Notes under the pieces: generated by a model
The model's database searches: none
Seen by the model: the letters and a program-made list of their open reading frames with translations, nothing else
Told to the model about the DNA's origin: nothing
Source: Spinacia oleracea
Lineage: Eukaryota; Streptophyta; Magnoliopsida; Caryophyllales; Amaranthaceae
Length of the DNA: 64,000 bases
NCBI RefSeq assembly: GCF_020520425.1
Contig: NC_079489.1
Location: forward strand, 89,136,810 to 89,200,809
Reading direction: 5' to 3'
Position numbers and translations under genes: made by a program
Shown here: positions 35,375 to 46,344 of the stretch, in pieces
Numbering within the stretch: the first letter of the stretch is position 1
How the letters are laid out: every line of letters starts with the position of its first letter

Positions 35375-36579
35375 TGAAGGAAATGTGGCCTTCACCCAAG
35401 GTGCATTAATCTAATACCAAGGTTCAGATTAATTACGAACAATTAATTCAGTGAGATCAAGTGATCGGAACAGCTAGCTGGAGTAATGCTTCCGATCAGT
35501 GAGTTCTAATCTATATTAGATTCACAGCTGGAGTAATGCTTCCGATCAGTGAGTTCTAGTCACACCATTGGCATGTAACAGATCATATGATTAAATGAAT
35601 CGGATATTCATTTAATAGCTTTTCGGGAATTAGTTCGGAAAAACATAATATACGACATGACGTTAGATCGAAATCGTATATTGTATCGTGAATATTCGTA
35701 AGATAGGCGAAACGAGTAATCGTATCGTACGACGGTGATTCGTCGTATACGATACGATAAATAATATATTTGGCAATTATCATTTGTTGGACTTTAAAAT
35801 TAATATTTGCATTAAAATGGCTAACGGGGATAATTAATTAATTATTTTATTTGACTTGGGCCGGGCCGTGAGTTTAATTAAATATTTAATATTAAATTAT
35901 CCGAAATAAAATATTGGTTTGAGTGGGAGCCGCTTAATGAAATTAAAATGAAATAGTTATTTTAATTATTTTCGTAGGGAGCTTTATTTTAATTAAATTA
36001 AATTTTGATCAGAATAAATTCTGAGGATTAATAATTCGGAATTGATTAATCTTTTAGACGCGTTTATGTGAACGTGATTTTAAATAAATCACGTAAATAC
36101 TTGCATAATTTAATTGGGCCATTCGTTTTAGGAGACGAATGGATGAATGCATAGAATGTATATTTTATGTAATGCAGGTACTCCAAGTGACTAGTATGGT
36201 CAATCTAGGATAGTTAAATATGGTCTGCGAACCGTTTTATCTTTGAATGTAAAGTTTTAAATATGGTATGCGCACCATTGAAATTTTGATGTAATTTTTA
36301 ATTATTTCAAGTATTTCTAGTTTAGAACTTTAAGTTAGCATTGAATGGAGTTCAAGACGATGCCAAGCTAACAAGGTGGTGAAGAAGATTGGATGCTTCA
36401 AGACAAAAGTTTTGGGCCATACTAGTTCACCAAAGTTTATTTATGCACTATATATATTGTGAATGAATGTTATGCTAAGTAGATGTTGTCTGATTGTTAC
36501 TGTTCTAAGTCTGTGCATATGTTGTTGTTCTAAGTTGTTGCGTCTGCTGCGTTGCTCATATTCTTTACTTATATTATTA
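35375..36579 (+). repeat. Copia family 2, LTR and internal start
   Basis: Begins TGAAGGAAATGTGGCCTTCA, matching the fragment at 14983-15097 on the other strand. A 43-bp stretch, AGCTGGAGTAATGCTTCCGA-type, is duplicated at 35475-35560. From about 35900 it parallels family 1 internal DNA (TGGGAGC, GGCCATTCG, GGTCTGCG, CATACTAGT), so the two families are relatives. The LTR end and primer site could not be placed. The right side is interrupted by the truncated CACTA. Confidence 0.6.
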
Positions 36580-36607
36580 AAATGGTAATGGAATTGTTAT
36601 TGGATCC

Positions 36608-38251
36608 AGCGACCATTGGATGCTCCTTGCACGTTAAAAATTGCACCATCTATCACTTCGATTCCGTTCGCTTGAGTTTAGGTCGAAAAGTGAAGATGAA
36701 GACAATAGTGAGACAGTAAGTCCGTTTAGTTTTTTTGTTATGTAATTATGTTTTTATCAAGTATTCTTTTTAAGGATATAACCAAGCAATAACTCAAGAT
36801 TAATTGGGAATTTCTAGTTTTTTTACAAGGTATAAGATGTGTGGCAACCGTGTTAACAGGAAAGAGCCTTTATGGAAATATGTGGAGGTAACTGTCCACG
36901 TAAAAATGATTTGATATTTATAATTTGTATGGATTCCATTTTTACTTAATCTAAATCTTACCCTTATTTATAGTGCGCTCAACAAAATGGAGGCCTTGAG
37001 TGTAGATTTTACGTAATGCGGTACATGTTTGATTTAGTCTCCTGCTGCAATGATGTTTCAGATTTAGAGAAGGTAAGGGTGTTATCCTTGTTATATAGTT
37101 TAATTTATTTCTGGAATTTAGTTTCGCCTAGAATCCTAGATGATTTTATGAAGTTTGGTCCTCTGAGAACCTAAATAATGGATCAAAAACGACTATAAAA
37201 GTCAAAAAATGACCTATAACGATCAATAAAGCCTTAAATGTGCATAACTTGACCAAATTAGATGAGAATGAGTCTTATCAGCCTACTATTAAGTATATTA
37301 AACATTTAAAGGGTTTAGAATACAAATTTAAGTTTACGGGTTAGAGTTGGGAGCAGAAATGACTATAATAGTCAAAATATGACCTATAATGGTCAATAAA
37401 GCCTTAAACGCGCATAACTTGACTAAAGTAGATGGTAATGAGTCTAAGTAACCTAATATTAAGTATATTAAACATTTAAAGGGCTTAGAATACAAATATA
37501 AGTTCACGGGTTAGAGTTGGGAGAAAAAACGACTATAACAGTCAAAATATGACCTATAATGATCAATAAAGCCTTAAACGCGCATAACTTGACCAAAGTA
37601 GATGATAATGAGTCTAAGTAACCTAATATTAAGTATATTAAACATTTAAAGGGCTTAGAATACAAATATAAGTTCATGGGTTAGAGTTGGGAGCAAAAAC
37701 GACTATAACAGTCAAAATATGACATATAATGATCAATAAAGCCTGAAACGCGCATAACTTGACCAAAGTAGATGATAATGAGTCTAAGTAACCTAATACT
37801 AAGTATATTAAACATTTAAAGGGTTTAGAATACCAATCTAAGTTCACGGGTTAGAGTTGGGAGCAAAAACGACTATAACAGTCAAAATATGACCTTTATT
37901 GTCATGAATATGACTATAACAGTCAAAATATGACCTTTATTGTTTCACTGGACTAAGTTTTATTGATGGAAAGACACACGATTTTTGGTTCCTTTATTGT
38001 CATGAATAATGTTGTTGTCATGTTGTCAAGGTTCTTGATTCTAAGGGCTTCGCCCTTCCATGCTTAGCCATGGTTCGAGTACCTCGGAGACAACAACTTT
38101 TTAGATCATCTAACCGAAGATAACTAATTTTATGATATATATATTATTTTGTTAGGTTTGCACATCACTGAGTGGAGATCCTTTCACCGATGAGCAAATT
38201 GATGAAATACGAGACAAATGGGAATCATACTTCACCGAACATTGTGTGTAA
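36608..38251 (+). pseudogene. Ulp1-like (C48) cysteine protease, C-terminal part of a CACTA protein
   Basis: Four exons can be read with GT-AG borders. Around 36608-36715: DHWMLL, a stop and frameshift, then CTIYHFDSVRLSLGRKVKMK. 36830-36887: MCGNRVNRKEPLWKYVE. 36974-37072: CAQQNGGLECRFYVMRYMFD followed by LVSCCNDVSDLEK. 38156-38251: VCTSLSGDPFTDEQIDEIRD, then KWESYFTEHCV and TAA. The His of DHWML, the Asp of HFDSV and the Cys of LEC(R)FYVMRY fit the C48 catalytic triad order His-Asp-Cys. The usual Gly after the Cys is Arg here, and the first exon is broken, so it is a pseudogene. Such domains are known as accessory parts of plant CACTA and MULE proteins. Exons upstream are lost. Confidence 0.75.
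37180..37945. repeat. ~170-bp tandem array in the last Ulp1 intron
   Basis: About four and a half units at ~170-bp spacing (markers GGGAG(C)A...CGACTATAACAGTC near 37349, 37519, 37690 and 37860). Words such as AAATATGACCTATAA, GATCAATAAAGCCTTAAA and TTAGAGTTGGGAGC link it to the 7960-10350 array. It lies between exons ending 37072 and starting 38156. Confidence 0.9.
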
Positions 38252-38570
38252 TTAACGCTTCATAGATCTCCTTTTGTGGATGTTTCATGCTATTAAAATC
38301 ATATATAATTGCCTTATTATATTTTTGGTGCAATTTTGTAACGTATGAAGTGTAAAAGATATAGTTATTATAGACTTGAAATATTTAGGTGGTTTATTTT
38401 GTAAACATATGATGGTTAACTTATATGTAAAAATTAAAGTTTCTTGGAAGTTATCGGTGGTTGATGACACTTTTGAACGTTGTATAAATGTGGTGTGAGT
38501 ACAGGTTCTATATTTTTGGGATTTTTAAATATACAAAAAATATATTATTTATTAAAAAAATTACACATTA

Positions 38571-38817
38571 TTGGCGGCGTTTAAACTTCCGCAATTTTAC
38601 CAAAGTGTGAGGCGTTCAGGTAGAAACGCCGCCATACAATACAATTCATTTGAGGCGTTTTTCCTATATTACGCCGAAAATGAATGATTGATTTGAGGCG
38701 TTTTTTAACGCCGCAAATCAATACCATTCATTTGTTGCCACTCTATTTGTTGCTACGCCTAAAACGCCGCTAATAAATGTAAAAGTGACGCCTCAAATGA
38801 ATGTTTTTCTACTAGTG
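38571..38817. repeat. Right subterminal repeats and terminus of truncated CACTA
   Basis: Several direct and inverted copies of TTTGAGGCGTTT / AACGCCGCCA / ATTCATTTG, then the terminal GTTTTTCTACTAGTG. The subterminal motif differs from that of the CACTA at 7193, so the two belong to different subfamilies although the outermost 14 bases agree. Confidence 0.8.
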
Positions 38818-38911
38818 AATGTTATTTGTATGCTCGATTAGATTTAGTTCACTAAATAATCGAACCAACATAGAAACAACTAGGTCCAAAGTAATATTGA
38901 GTTTAAAATTA
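38818..38911 (+). repeat. Copia family 2 internal remnant between insertions
   Basis: About 90 bp of host element. AGTTCACTAAATAATCGAAC and CAACATAGAAAC parallel family 1 at 27285-27310 (AGTTCACTTAAAATCTAACC). It ends in the TTAAAATTA target duplication of the outer MULE. Confidence 0.55.
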
Positions 38912-39085
38912 CGGATTTTTCATGAAATGCCCCTGAGGTTTATCTTAATGCACCAAATACCCTTAAACTTTCCAGAATGCACCAAATACCCCCGAGGTTT
39001 AGTATAAATACACAAAATACCCAAAATGACTATTTTCCGTTAACTCCGTTAACTTATCCGTTAACTTTAACTTTAATTTAATTTA

Positions 39086-40408
39086 CGGATTTTTCATGAA
39101 ATGCCCCTGAGGTTTGCCTTAATGCACCAAATACCCCTAAACTTTCCAGAATGCACCAAATACCCTTGAGGTTTTAAAAAATAACACAAAATGCCCTTAA
39201 TGAGCATTTTCCGTCAATTCCGTTAAGTCCCCGTTAGTATGAATTTACTTGTTTGCCCTTACTCACCATTTTCTCTACTAATCCTAATATTAATACTTAA
39301 TTAAAATAATTAAACCCCTAAAAAACTAATTAACTATTATCTAAAAAAATTAAGCCCCTAAAATAATCTAATTAGCTATTAAAAAAACAAAAAAAATTGA
39401 CCCCAAAATGTGAATCTGCTATTCTGCTTGCTTGCTTCTTCATTTGTCTTCATCTTCACCTTTGTAATTTTGATACGACATCTTCATCATCATCATCTTC
39501 TTTCTCATCTCAAACCACCATGGAAGCAATGACCATCACCATCCTATCCCTAATTAACCGTCTCTCCTCCAATTCGCAAAACCCGCCCCTTTTTCTTTCT
39601 CACTCTCGCCCAATTTCTCTCTCCTGTTCTTCACCATCACCATCACCATCATCATCACAAAACCCAACCATCAAAACCAAACAAAATCAGCCATTATATA
39701 TAAGCACCCGGAAAAATTATTCACGAAATCTTCAATAAAACATACCCCATCTCCAACCTACACGGGCGACGACGGTGGTGGAGCCTGCAATGTGATTGGG
39801 GGAGACTACCATGGCTGCTCACAATGAACTCTTCCTCTTATTTTCTTCCAAACCCAAAAAATCAACCCAAAATATCGACCCAAAAAATCACCCAAAATTG
39901 AGAAATATTATCTACAAAAATCGAAGAGAAACACCCCTTAATTTGCAGATGATTCACAACAAAAAAAACACTCATAATTAGCAGAAAATTCGCAACCAAA
40001 AAACCCTTAATTCGCAACCATGGAGGAGGAGAGAGAAAACCCATTTTTTTTAATTTTTTGTTCGAATTTAAGGATCCATGGAAAGAAGGGGAAGGAAGCA
40101 GAATAAAGGAAAAGGGAAAAAAAAAAGAAAAAAAAAATAAGGAAAAAAAATTTGATTTGCAGACTCCCTGAGATTTTGGGAAGGAGAAGGAGAAAGAACA
40201 AAGGAACATGAAAGAGAAAAGAGAAAGAAAAACAGAAAAATTTTAAAAATTTAATGTTAACGGAGACTTAAATGAATTGACGGAAAATGCTCATTAAGGG
40301 TACTTTGTGTTATTTTTTAAAACCTCAAGGGTATTTGGTGCATTCTGGAAAGTTTAGGGGTATTTGGTGCATTAACGCAAACCTCAGGGGCATTTCATGA
40401 AAAATCCG
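39086..40408. mobile_element. Inner Mutator-like element nested in the first (1,323 bp)
   Basis: TIRs of about 150 bp begin with the same CGGATTTTTCATGAAATGCC and extend through GCATTTTCCGTCAATTC. The 9-bp duplication TTTAATTTA is perfect (39077-39085 and 40409-40417). It inserted only ~170 bp inside the left end of the outer element. The interior (39240-40250) has a Ser-rich plus-strand frame and a purine-rich stretch; no transposase. Confidence 0.9.
39397..39738 (+). CDS. Ser-rich open frame inside inner MULE, possible captured exon
   Basis: A 113-codon frame. From the internal Met at 39520 it reads MEAMTITILSLINRLSSNSQ, then a Ser/Pro-rich stretch. This looks like a plant organelle transit peptide: few acidic residues, many Ser and Arg. 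I do not recognise the parent gene. It could be the first exon of a nuclear gene caught by the MULE, or simply an open stretch of pyrimidine-rich DNA. Unspliced, it stops at 39736. Confidence 0.25.
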   Translation: MTPKCESAILLACFFICLHLHLCNFDTTSSSSSSSFSSQTTMEAMTITILSLINRLSSNSQNPPLFLSHSRPISLSCSSPSPSPSSSQNPTIKTKQNQPLYISTRKNYSRNLQ

Positions 40409-40689
40409 TTTAATTTAATTTTTATTTTTTCTCTTTCCCTTTTAATTTCTTATTTTTTATTTTTTGTTTTTTTCTCTCTCCCCTTCCTTCTTCCCTGTCT
40501 TCCATGGCAGCCCTTCTCTTCATCACCACCACCACACACACCACCCTGCTAACCCCTTCTCTTCCTCACCACCACCCCACACCGCCACCGACACCAGCCT
40601 GCTCCACGGCAGATAAGCACATCGATTTTCCTCTCTCCTCAAAATCCAGATCCCAAAAAAATTGATCCCCAAATCAGCAATCTAGTCGC

Positions 40690-41210
40690 AATTATCGTAA
40701 CGGAGGGGGAAGTGGGGGGTGGGCAACGACGCCGGTGAGGAAGGGAGAGTGGGGTTTGGTGGCGGCGGTAGTGGGGAGCAATGAGGAAGGTGGGGGAAGT
40801 GCAGGGAAGGGAAACACGGGTTTGGTGGTGGCGGCGGCAGTGGGGAGCAATGAGGAAGATGGGGGAAGTGCGGGGGAGGGAAACGTCATCGGTGAGGAAG
40901 GGGGAGTGGGGTTTGGTGGTGGCGGCATGGCGGCGGTGGGGTTTGGTGGTGGTGGCGTTCTCTCTCCTCTAATTCGTTGGTGCTGCGAGGATGAAGGTCA
41001 TGTGGTTGCTTAACTCCTCAAATTCGATCAGTGTGGAGGGTGAGGGAAGGAGAGAGATTAGGCATGGAGGTGGAACTTGGAAGCAGGAGTTATGGTTGGT
41101 ATTGATAATGGAGAGAGGGTTGACATGGTGGTGGTGGGAATTGAGGAGACAGACCAAAGGAAACAACAGGGTGGCAATGGAGAATCCAAAAAAATTTGGG
41201 GGTAATTGGT
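40690..41210. repeat. GC-rich segment in outer MULE with ~66-bp repeats
   Basis: A block of about 66 bp with core GTGGGGAGCAATGAGGAAG is repeated at 40770 and 40838, with related GGTGGCGGCGG words before and after. Open frames on both strands (Pro-rich minus, Gly-rich plus) are side effects of composition. It could be a captured gene 5' region, but no protein is recognisable. Confidence 0.6.
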
Positions 41211-41220
41211 TTTTTTAGAT

Positions 41221-41350
41221 AATAATTAATTAATTTAATTAAGGGTTAATTAATTTAATTAAGGATTAGTTAATGTAATTAAGGGTTAATTAATTTAATT
41301 AAGGATTAGTTAATGTAATTAAGAGTTGATTAATATAATTAAGGGGTTAA
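41221..41350. repeat. AT-rich tandem repeat in outer MULE
   Basis: Units of roughly 20 bp (TTAATTTAATTAAGG(G/A)TTA type), in a ~42-bp higher unit, repeat about six times just inside the right TIR of the outer element. Confidence 0.8.
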
Positions 41351-41554
41351 TGTTAGGATAAGTAGAGAAAACGGTTTATTAAGGGCATAAAGGTAAACAT
41401 ACGCTAACGGGTACTTAACGTCCGTTAGCCTTGTGGGCATTTTGTGTATTTATACTAAACCTCAGGGGTATTTGGTGCATTCTGGAAAGTTTAGGGGTAT
41501 TTGGTGCATTAAGATAAACCTCAGGGGCATTTCATGAAAAATCCGTTAAAATTA

Positions 41555-42127
41555 CCTTCCAAATAAGCACTTACAAAAATCTAAGGATCTAAGGTAGTAG
41601 GGTGTCCGCCAAAGCGAGGTGCTATTTTAGTTGACTTAGATGGTAAGGCATCCCAAAAGAGCACGTTGATTGTGGTTGCAACTCAAACAAAAATGACATA
41701 TGTTGTGGAAAAGGGATAAATTATGGTATTAATTTATTAACCAAGAGTAATTTGGAGATTACTAGCAATGGATTTTTCTTACCCAGAATCTTAAAAGACG
41801 TAAGACACGCCAAAGCTGCTTAAGGATTTAGGACTTTTAGGAACTTGGAATCGTTTCATTCATTATGGACCATGTTTTATTTTTGCATGAATGAAATGTT
41901 TAATAGCTTTGATGATTGCGTGAATACTTTTATTTCAAGTTATTAAAGTATGATAAATGTTTTCTTTGATAGTTCATTTTGTAGAATCGTAAATCTTCAA
42001 CTTTATTGCGTTCGGATAATAGAACTGCAATATTTCAATTCCTCGATCGATTGGTAACTAATTTTGAGAGAGATTCTCAAAGAAAAGGAGAATGAGAGTG
42101 TATCTTGAATGTTATTTTCTTATAGTG
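41555..42127 (+). repeat. Copia family 2 internal remnant
   Basis: Resumes after the MULE duplication. GTCCGCCAAAGCGAGGTGCT at 41611 parallels family 1 at 27409 (CCGCCATAGCGAGGTGTTAC), so it is plus-oriented copia interior. Only short open frames. Its right side is cut by the minus-strand family 1 copy at about 42128. Confidence 0.6.
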
Positions 42128-42669
42128 ATCTTCATGGCGGAAAACTATTACTAAGATTGATGTAAAGGTTATCCAAGTAAGTGTTATTTTGGCATAGCAC
42201 CTTTTAACTAAATTTTTAAAGTTTGGAACTTAAGGCTCTTACTATGTTGGTTAGATTTTAAGTGAACTAAAATCCTTAATCATGCAACATAATCAAGCCA
42301 AAATCTCATGCATAATTAAGACATATTTAAAGCAATAAATAACTTAAAGCATGCATAAGATATAAATATGATCTAGTATGGTCCGACTTCATCTTGAAGC
42401 TTAAACTTCAAACTCCGTCTTTGAAAATGGATTGGAAACTCCGTCTTGAATTTCAACATGGGAGGCGCCATTTTCTTCAAATAGGATATGCTATAATTGA
42501 AACTAATTACAACTATTTGATGGTACGCATACCATATTTAAAATTAAAAACTTTGGTGCATTAGACCAATTTTACATTCAAATTAATGGTACGCAGACCA
42601 TATTTTCTATCCTATTTGGGTCATACTAGTCACTTTCCATAACCTGCAAAACAGTACATTTACAATATA
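42128..42669 (-). repeat. Copia family 1 internal region, part 1 of LINE-split copy
   Basis: The reverse complement follows 27000-27420 of the complete copy closely (CCGCCAT...AGTAATAG, TGGGAGGCGCC). Its 3' half, from 42128 on, is missing. It ends in the LINE duplication TACAATATA (42661-42669). Confidence 0.75.
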
Positions 42670-43661
42670 TCATAAGTAGTATGAGAGAGAGAAAGAGAAA
42701 AAAGAAAAAAAAAAGACCTATGAGATACCCAAGCCCAAAAAGAACCCTAGCCTATTCCTCGTTTCATCCGCCTCCCTCACTACCCATTCGTCTCCATTGT
42801 TGTTTCTTGATTTTGTTCGATCCTCTCTGCAAATCCAAAACTATGCAAGTAAAGCTATCTCTCAGTGTAATTATTACCCTATATCCTACATTAATTCCTT
42901 ATTAATTGCGATTAATAGTGGGATTTATTCGGCTTTTCACTCTCAACCTTTGGATCTTGATTCAAAGGCCCTGATCTGTTCTTAGGAATTTTGTCTTGGG
43001 TTCTCCATCCGTAATTATGAAGGAAATCCACTTTTAGTGGATTTATTTTTATTTGGAAATTCTTGCTGCTTCATTTTGGCCAATAAGATGCGTGGTTGTT
43101 CTTGGTGGACGAGATCGGCGGACTTTGCTTGCTGGAGTAGCTCTACCTCTTCGATTCTCTCAGGGAAGTACTTAACTTCAACTAATTATTATTATTGCAT
43201 TGGAATTTGTCATATTCGTTTTATCTCTTATGATCTGGTGTTCTTCTACCCTATTCGTGTTCTACAAGATATTCATGATGATATTTCTTGGCCTAGATTG
43301 TGTTAGATTCCTGACCTTGATGCCCAAATTTCTTTTAATTCGACATTAACCCACTTTTTTAAACCTAGATCTGCTGCTAATTGGTATTTAATGGTTCATT
43401 CGGATAATTAATTAGCCCTGTCATCAACTGTGTTTTCTTTTTTAGTATTGACTTATCTCTTAATTATCAGTTAAGTATGTTGCTTACTATGTCCTTCTAT
43501 ATACCTTAATTAATATTCGGTTTACGTCACCCCGCCCTTTTTTGAATGTTGGTCACTATAAATACGATCATTATGTGCACTGTAGTATTCACACAACCAC
43601 CCTTCCTCTCTTCACCTCTCTGAATCATCACTATCATCACAATCATTTGAAATTTTTATTC
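42670..43661 (+). promoter_or_regulatory. LINE 5' UTR
   Basis: About 1 kb before the first plausible ORF1 start. It opens with a purine-rich AGAGAGAGAAAGAG stretch and has pyrimidine-rich parts. Plant L1 elements carry an internal promoter here; no specific box can be shown. Frames at 42681-43306 are not recognised. Confidence 0.5.
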
Positions 43662-45010
43662 ATGTCTGATATTCCTCCAACCACCAACTATGCCTCACCT
43701 TTCAAGACAAACAATTCTTCAATTCCCGCTCAATCTCAATCTGCCTATGCTTTTGGTAGTTCAGTTAATACCATCCCCATCCCCATCTCCCACTCAGATG
43801 CATAATCTGTGGGAAGTCACAATTTTATTGATGCTCCCAATTCCCCACCTTCGCACACTTCACACACTGTCCCTACAGAGGTTCATAGTGAATCTCTCGA
43901 TGTGATATCTCTAAATGCCCCTACTCTGTCTGATGATGAAATCTCTTTGATTGAAAAATCTTGCTTTTATGGGAGGGCTTTGGGTGAGTTCATTCCTCAG
44001 GCTGCAATCATTGCTAGACTCAATAAAGAGTGGAACAACACTAAGGGTAAGATCAGGTTCAGGTATTTAGGTAATGGTTGGTTCTTAATTCAATTTGATA
44101 GCCCTCTCACTAAGTTAGATGTCTGGAATAGTAGGCCCTGGTTTGTTCAAGGTCTGAATTTTGTGTTGGTTCCTTGGTATCCTGGGTTTAGGGCTCAATT
44201 CTGTCGCATTACTAGTGTGGACCAGTGGATTAAGATCCCCTTTTTGCGGAATATTGGGCTTGGAGTCACCTTAACCAGATTGTGTTTTGTGTTGGTCACC
44301 CTATTAGACTTGATCGTTTTACCCAACAAAATGTCGAAAAAGGTCAGTTTGCTAGAGTCTGTGTTAATCTTAATATCACTAAGCCGGTCCCGAGATCCAT
44401 TACTCTTAACTTTGGGAACCAAGCTCATGAGTATTTCCTATCCTATGAAGGAGTGTGGGAGGTGTGTCCCCTTTGTGGGGATCCAAAGCATACCATGAAT
44501 TCTTGCCCTAACAAGCCCCCTCCTTGCCTTGAGTTGGTTGTTGCTAAGTTCGATTCTGCTTCCTTAACTGCTCCCACCCACCCTGAAAAAGCCACTTCTT
44601 CAGATTGGTGTAATGTCCTTCCCAAAAGAAGGGCCAAACCTTGTATTTTTGTCAAGGGTAATCGTTCTAGGTTTCACCCTTATGTTCCCCCTATGACTAC
44701 AAAACCCCCAACTGCTGATAAGAACCTTGTTGTTGCTGGTGAACCGATTCCTGTTAAAAACCCTTTTTCGAAGCTAGCTGAATTTCAAGTTACTACTGGA
44801 GAGACGATCACTCTCAAACCCCCCGGGCTTGATCATGATCACCAAGGTATTGTTAATAATATTGACAACCACACTTCCTCGGGAAAGGTTATTTCGAACT
44901 CTGGTACTGTGTTCCCTGAAATTGAGCTGCCTTCGGGGGATATTTGCCTTGCTCCTGAGAGACATGATGTTCCTTTCAACATGATTGATGATGATGACTT
45001 GGATAATTGA
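43662..45010 (+). pseudogene. LINE ORF1 (nucleic-acid-binding, DUF4283 + zinc knuckle)
   Basis: The likely start is MSDIPPTTNYASPFK at 43662. An in-frame TAA at 43803 interrupts it. The DUF4283-like part follows (EISLIEKSCFYGRALGEFIP, KIRFRYLGNGWFLIQFDS, RPWFVQGLNFVLVPWYPGF). A one-base slip at the T-run near 44242 moves the frame. It continues with FARVCVNLNITKPVPRSITL and the CCHC knuckle CPLCGDPKHTMNSCP (about 44467-44511), ending at 45010. The protein coats LINE RNA in active relatives. Two lesions make this copy non-functional. Confidence 0.85.
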
Positions 45011-46344
45011 AAGGATCTTGATGATTTTCTCAATACCGAAACGCCTCCAAGGCTGCTGGACCTACAAAAGAGGAGGAAGAGAGACTCATCTAGTCTTCCC
45101 CCCCCCCCTCCTCTCCTATGACTTAAGTTATGTTTAACCTACATTGGTTTTTTGGTTCGACTGCTGGCTTCTAGTTCTCTTGCCCAGACTTTTGTGGTTG
45201 CCTGTCTATCATTCCTATCAATCATCAGCTCCTGGATCTTTCTTCTGTGGTGACTGTAGCATTACAGCCTTCTTGCTTAGCTCGTTTTAGGGTTTATCCT
45301 ACTAGTTGTACTCTTGTTTTCCTGTCCTCTTGTTGTTGTATCTTTTTTTGCTTCGACTCTTTAGTTTCCTGGCTTATTATGGCACTTATCTCAATCATGT
45401 ATTACGTCTCTGGGCACCAATGCAGGGGGTTTAATGAATATGTAGTTTGTTACGTTATGTCTCCTTTATATCAATTTTATGCATTTTGGTTGCCTTGTGT
45501 TTATTATACAGGTTACCCAACCTACTTAGCTTCTGCTTTTCAGTTTGTTGCCTTTTATTTACTTGATGCTACTCCAGCTTCGTACAGTGCCCCTGTTGCC
45601 TTTCTGTGGTATGCTTATTCAGCAGGTTTTGGGTTCCAAACTGGGCTCCCTTGCGAGTTGAGGTACCCATTTTCTGGGAAGCTCCTTGCAAGGTTGAAGC
45701 TTAGTTGCGCGTCTCCATTCTCTAATAAGCCCATGTTCGATGATGCTACTAAGAATGCCATTCATTCTTGACCTGAGAACAATCTAACTTTCTCCTCTCC
45801 TCCTTCTCTTAAGATCAATGTGTCTTCCGGGAAATTCTGGATTGCCCTTTCCTGGTTATTGGCTTTTTCTAACCCGGATTCTTGCCTTTGTTTTTTTGCA
45901 GACTCGTCATACCTTGATATTGGCCTTAAGTTAGTTCTGTTATGGCATTTTCCATTCCGGTCTCCAATTCGTGCTTGGAGGATTATTAACACTTATGCTA
46001 CTATTTGTATTCATTTTCAATTTTGGCTTTAAGTCCATGATTTATTTCCTCTTATGTATACGGCCTCTAAACCCTTAAGGGTACTTCTCATTTTGAATGT
46101 GTTTTTCAATCTTGTGAATCGGAGTTTAAACTCCGCTACTGACTCGCCTAAGGAGCTTGCTCCTTATCAGAACCGGATTTTTAAATCCGCTTTGTTATGT
46201 GTTATGTTTCTCATCCTTGTATGTGGATTTAAGTATCTTTTGGGTATTGCTTTGTCACTACCGTATGCATTACAGAATCATGTACCTTCTCTTAGAAAGG
46301 TCGTCTGGAAACGTTTAAACCTGAACACCTTTAATATTTAATCA
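45011..46344 (+). other. LINE inter-ORF region with two hydrophobic open frames
   Basis: A pyrimidine-rich spacer between ORF1 and ORF2. It starts with a C-run (45099-45114) and contains a 174-codon frame (45247-45771) rich in Phe, Tyr, Cys and Leu, and a 95-codon frame (46054-46341) with a hydrophobic LLCVMFLILVCGF segment. Neither resembles a protein I know. Pyrimidine-rich DNA readily gives hydrophobic frames, so coding is doubtful. Confidence 0.45.

Larger units (their letters stand above)
36580..38817 (+). mobile_element. 5'-truncated CACTA element with Ulp1-like exons
   Basis: The right end is clear: TTTTTCTACTAGTG at 38804-38817, after subterminal repeats with (A/G)GGCGTTT and ACGCC(G/T)C motifs (38571-38800). 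No matching CACTAGTAG left end is visible; the left border near 36480-36590 is approximate, and the element is truncated. It contains four exons of a Ulp1-like protease and a tandem array in the last intron. It lies in copia family 2, which resumes at 38818. Confidence 0.75.
38912..41545. mobile_element. Outer Mutator-like element (2,634 bp)
   Basis: Terminal inverted repeats of about 105 bp start CGGATTTTTCATGAAATGCC at 38912 and mirror at 41440-41545 with only a few differences. The 9-bp duplication TTAAAATTA flanks both sides (38903-38911 and 41546-41554). The 9-bp duplication and long TIRs indicate the Mutator superfamily. No transposase is seen. The interior holds a second element of the same family and a GC-rich, possibly captured segment (40690-41210). 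Confidence 0.88.

Noticed and set aside
36480..36600. A left end for the second CACTA.
   Set aside because: I looked for CACTAGTAG in this stretch and found none, so the element is called truncated and its left border is left approximate.
40692..41013. Pro-rich (minus) and Gly-rich (plus) frames as a cell-wall or glycine-rich protein.
   Set aside because: They overlap each other on opposite strands, follow a 66-bp repeat, and lie inside a MULE with no signal peptide or splice support.
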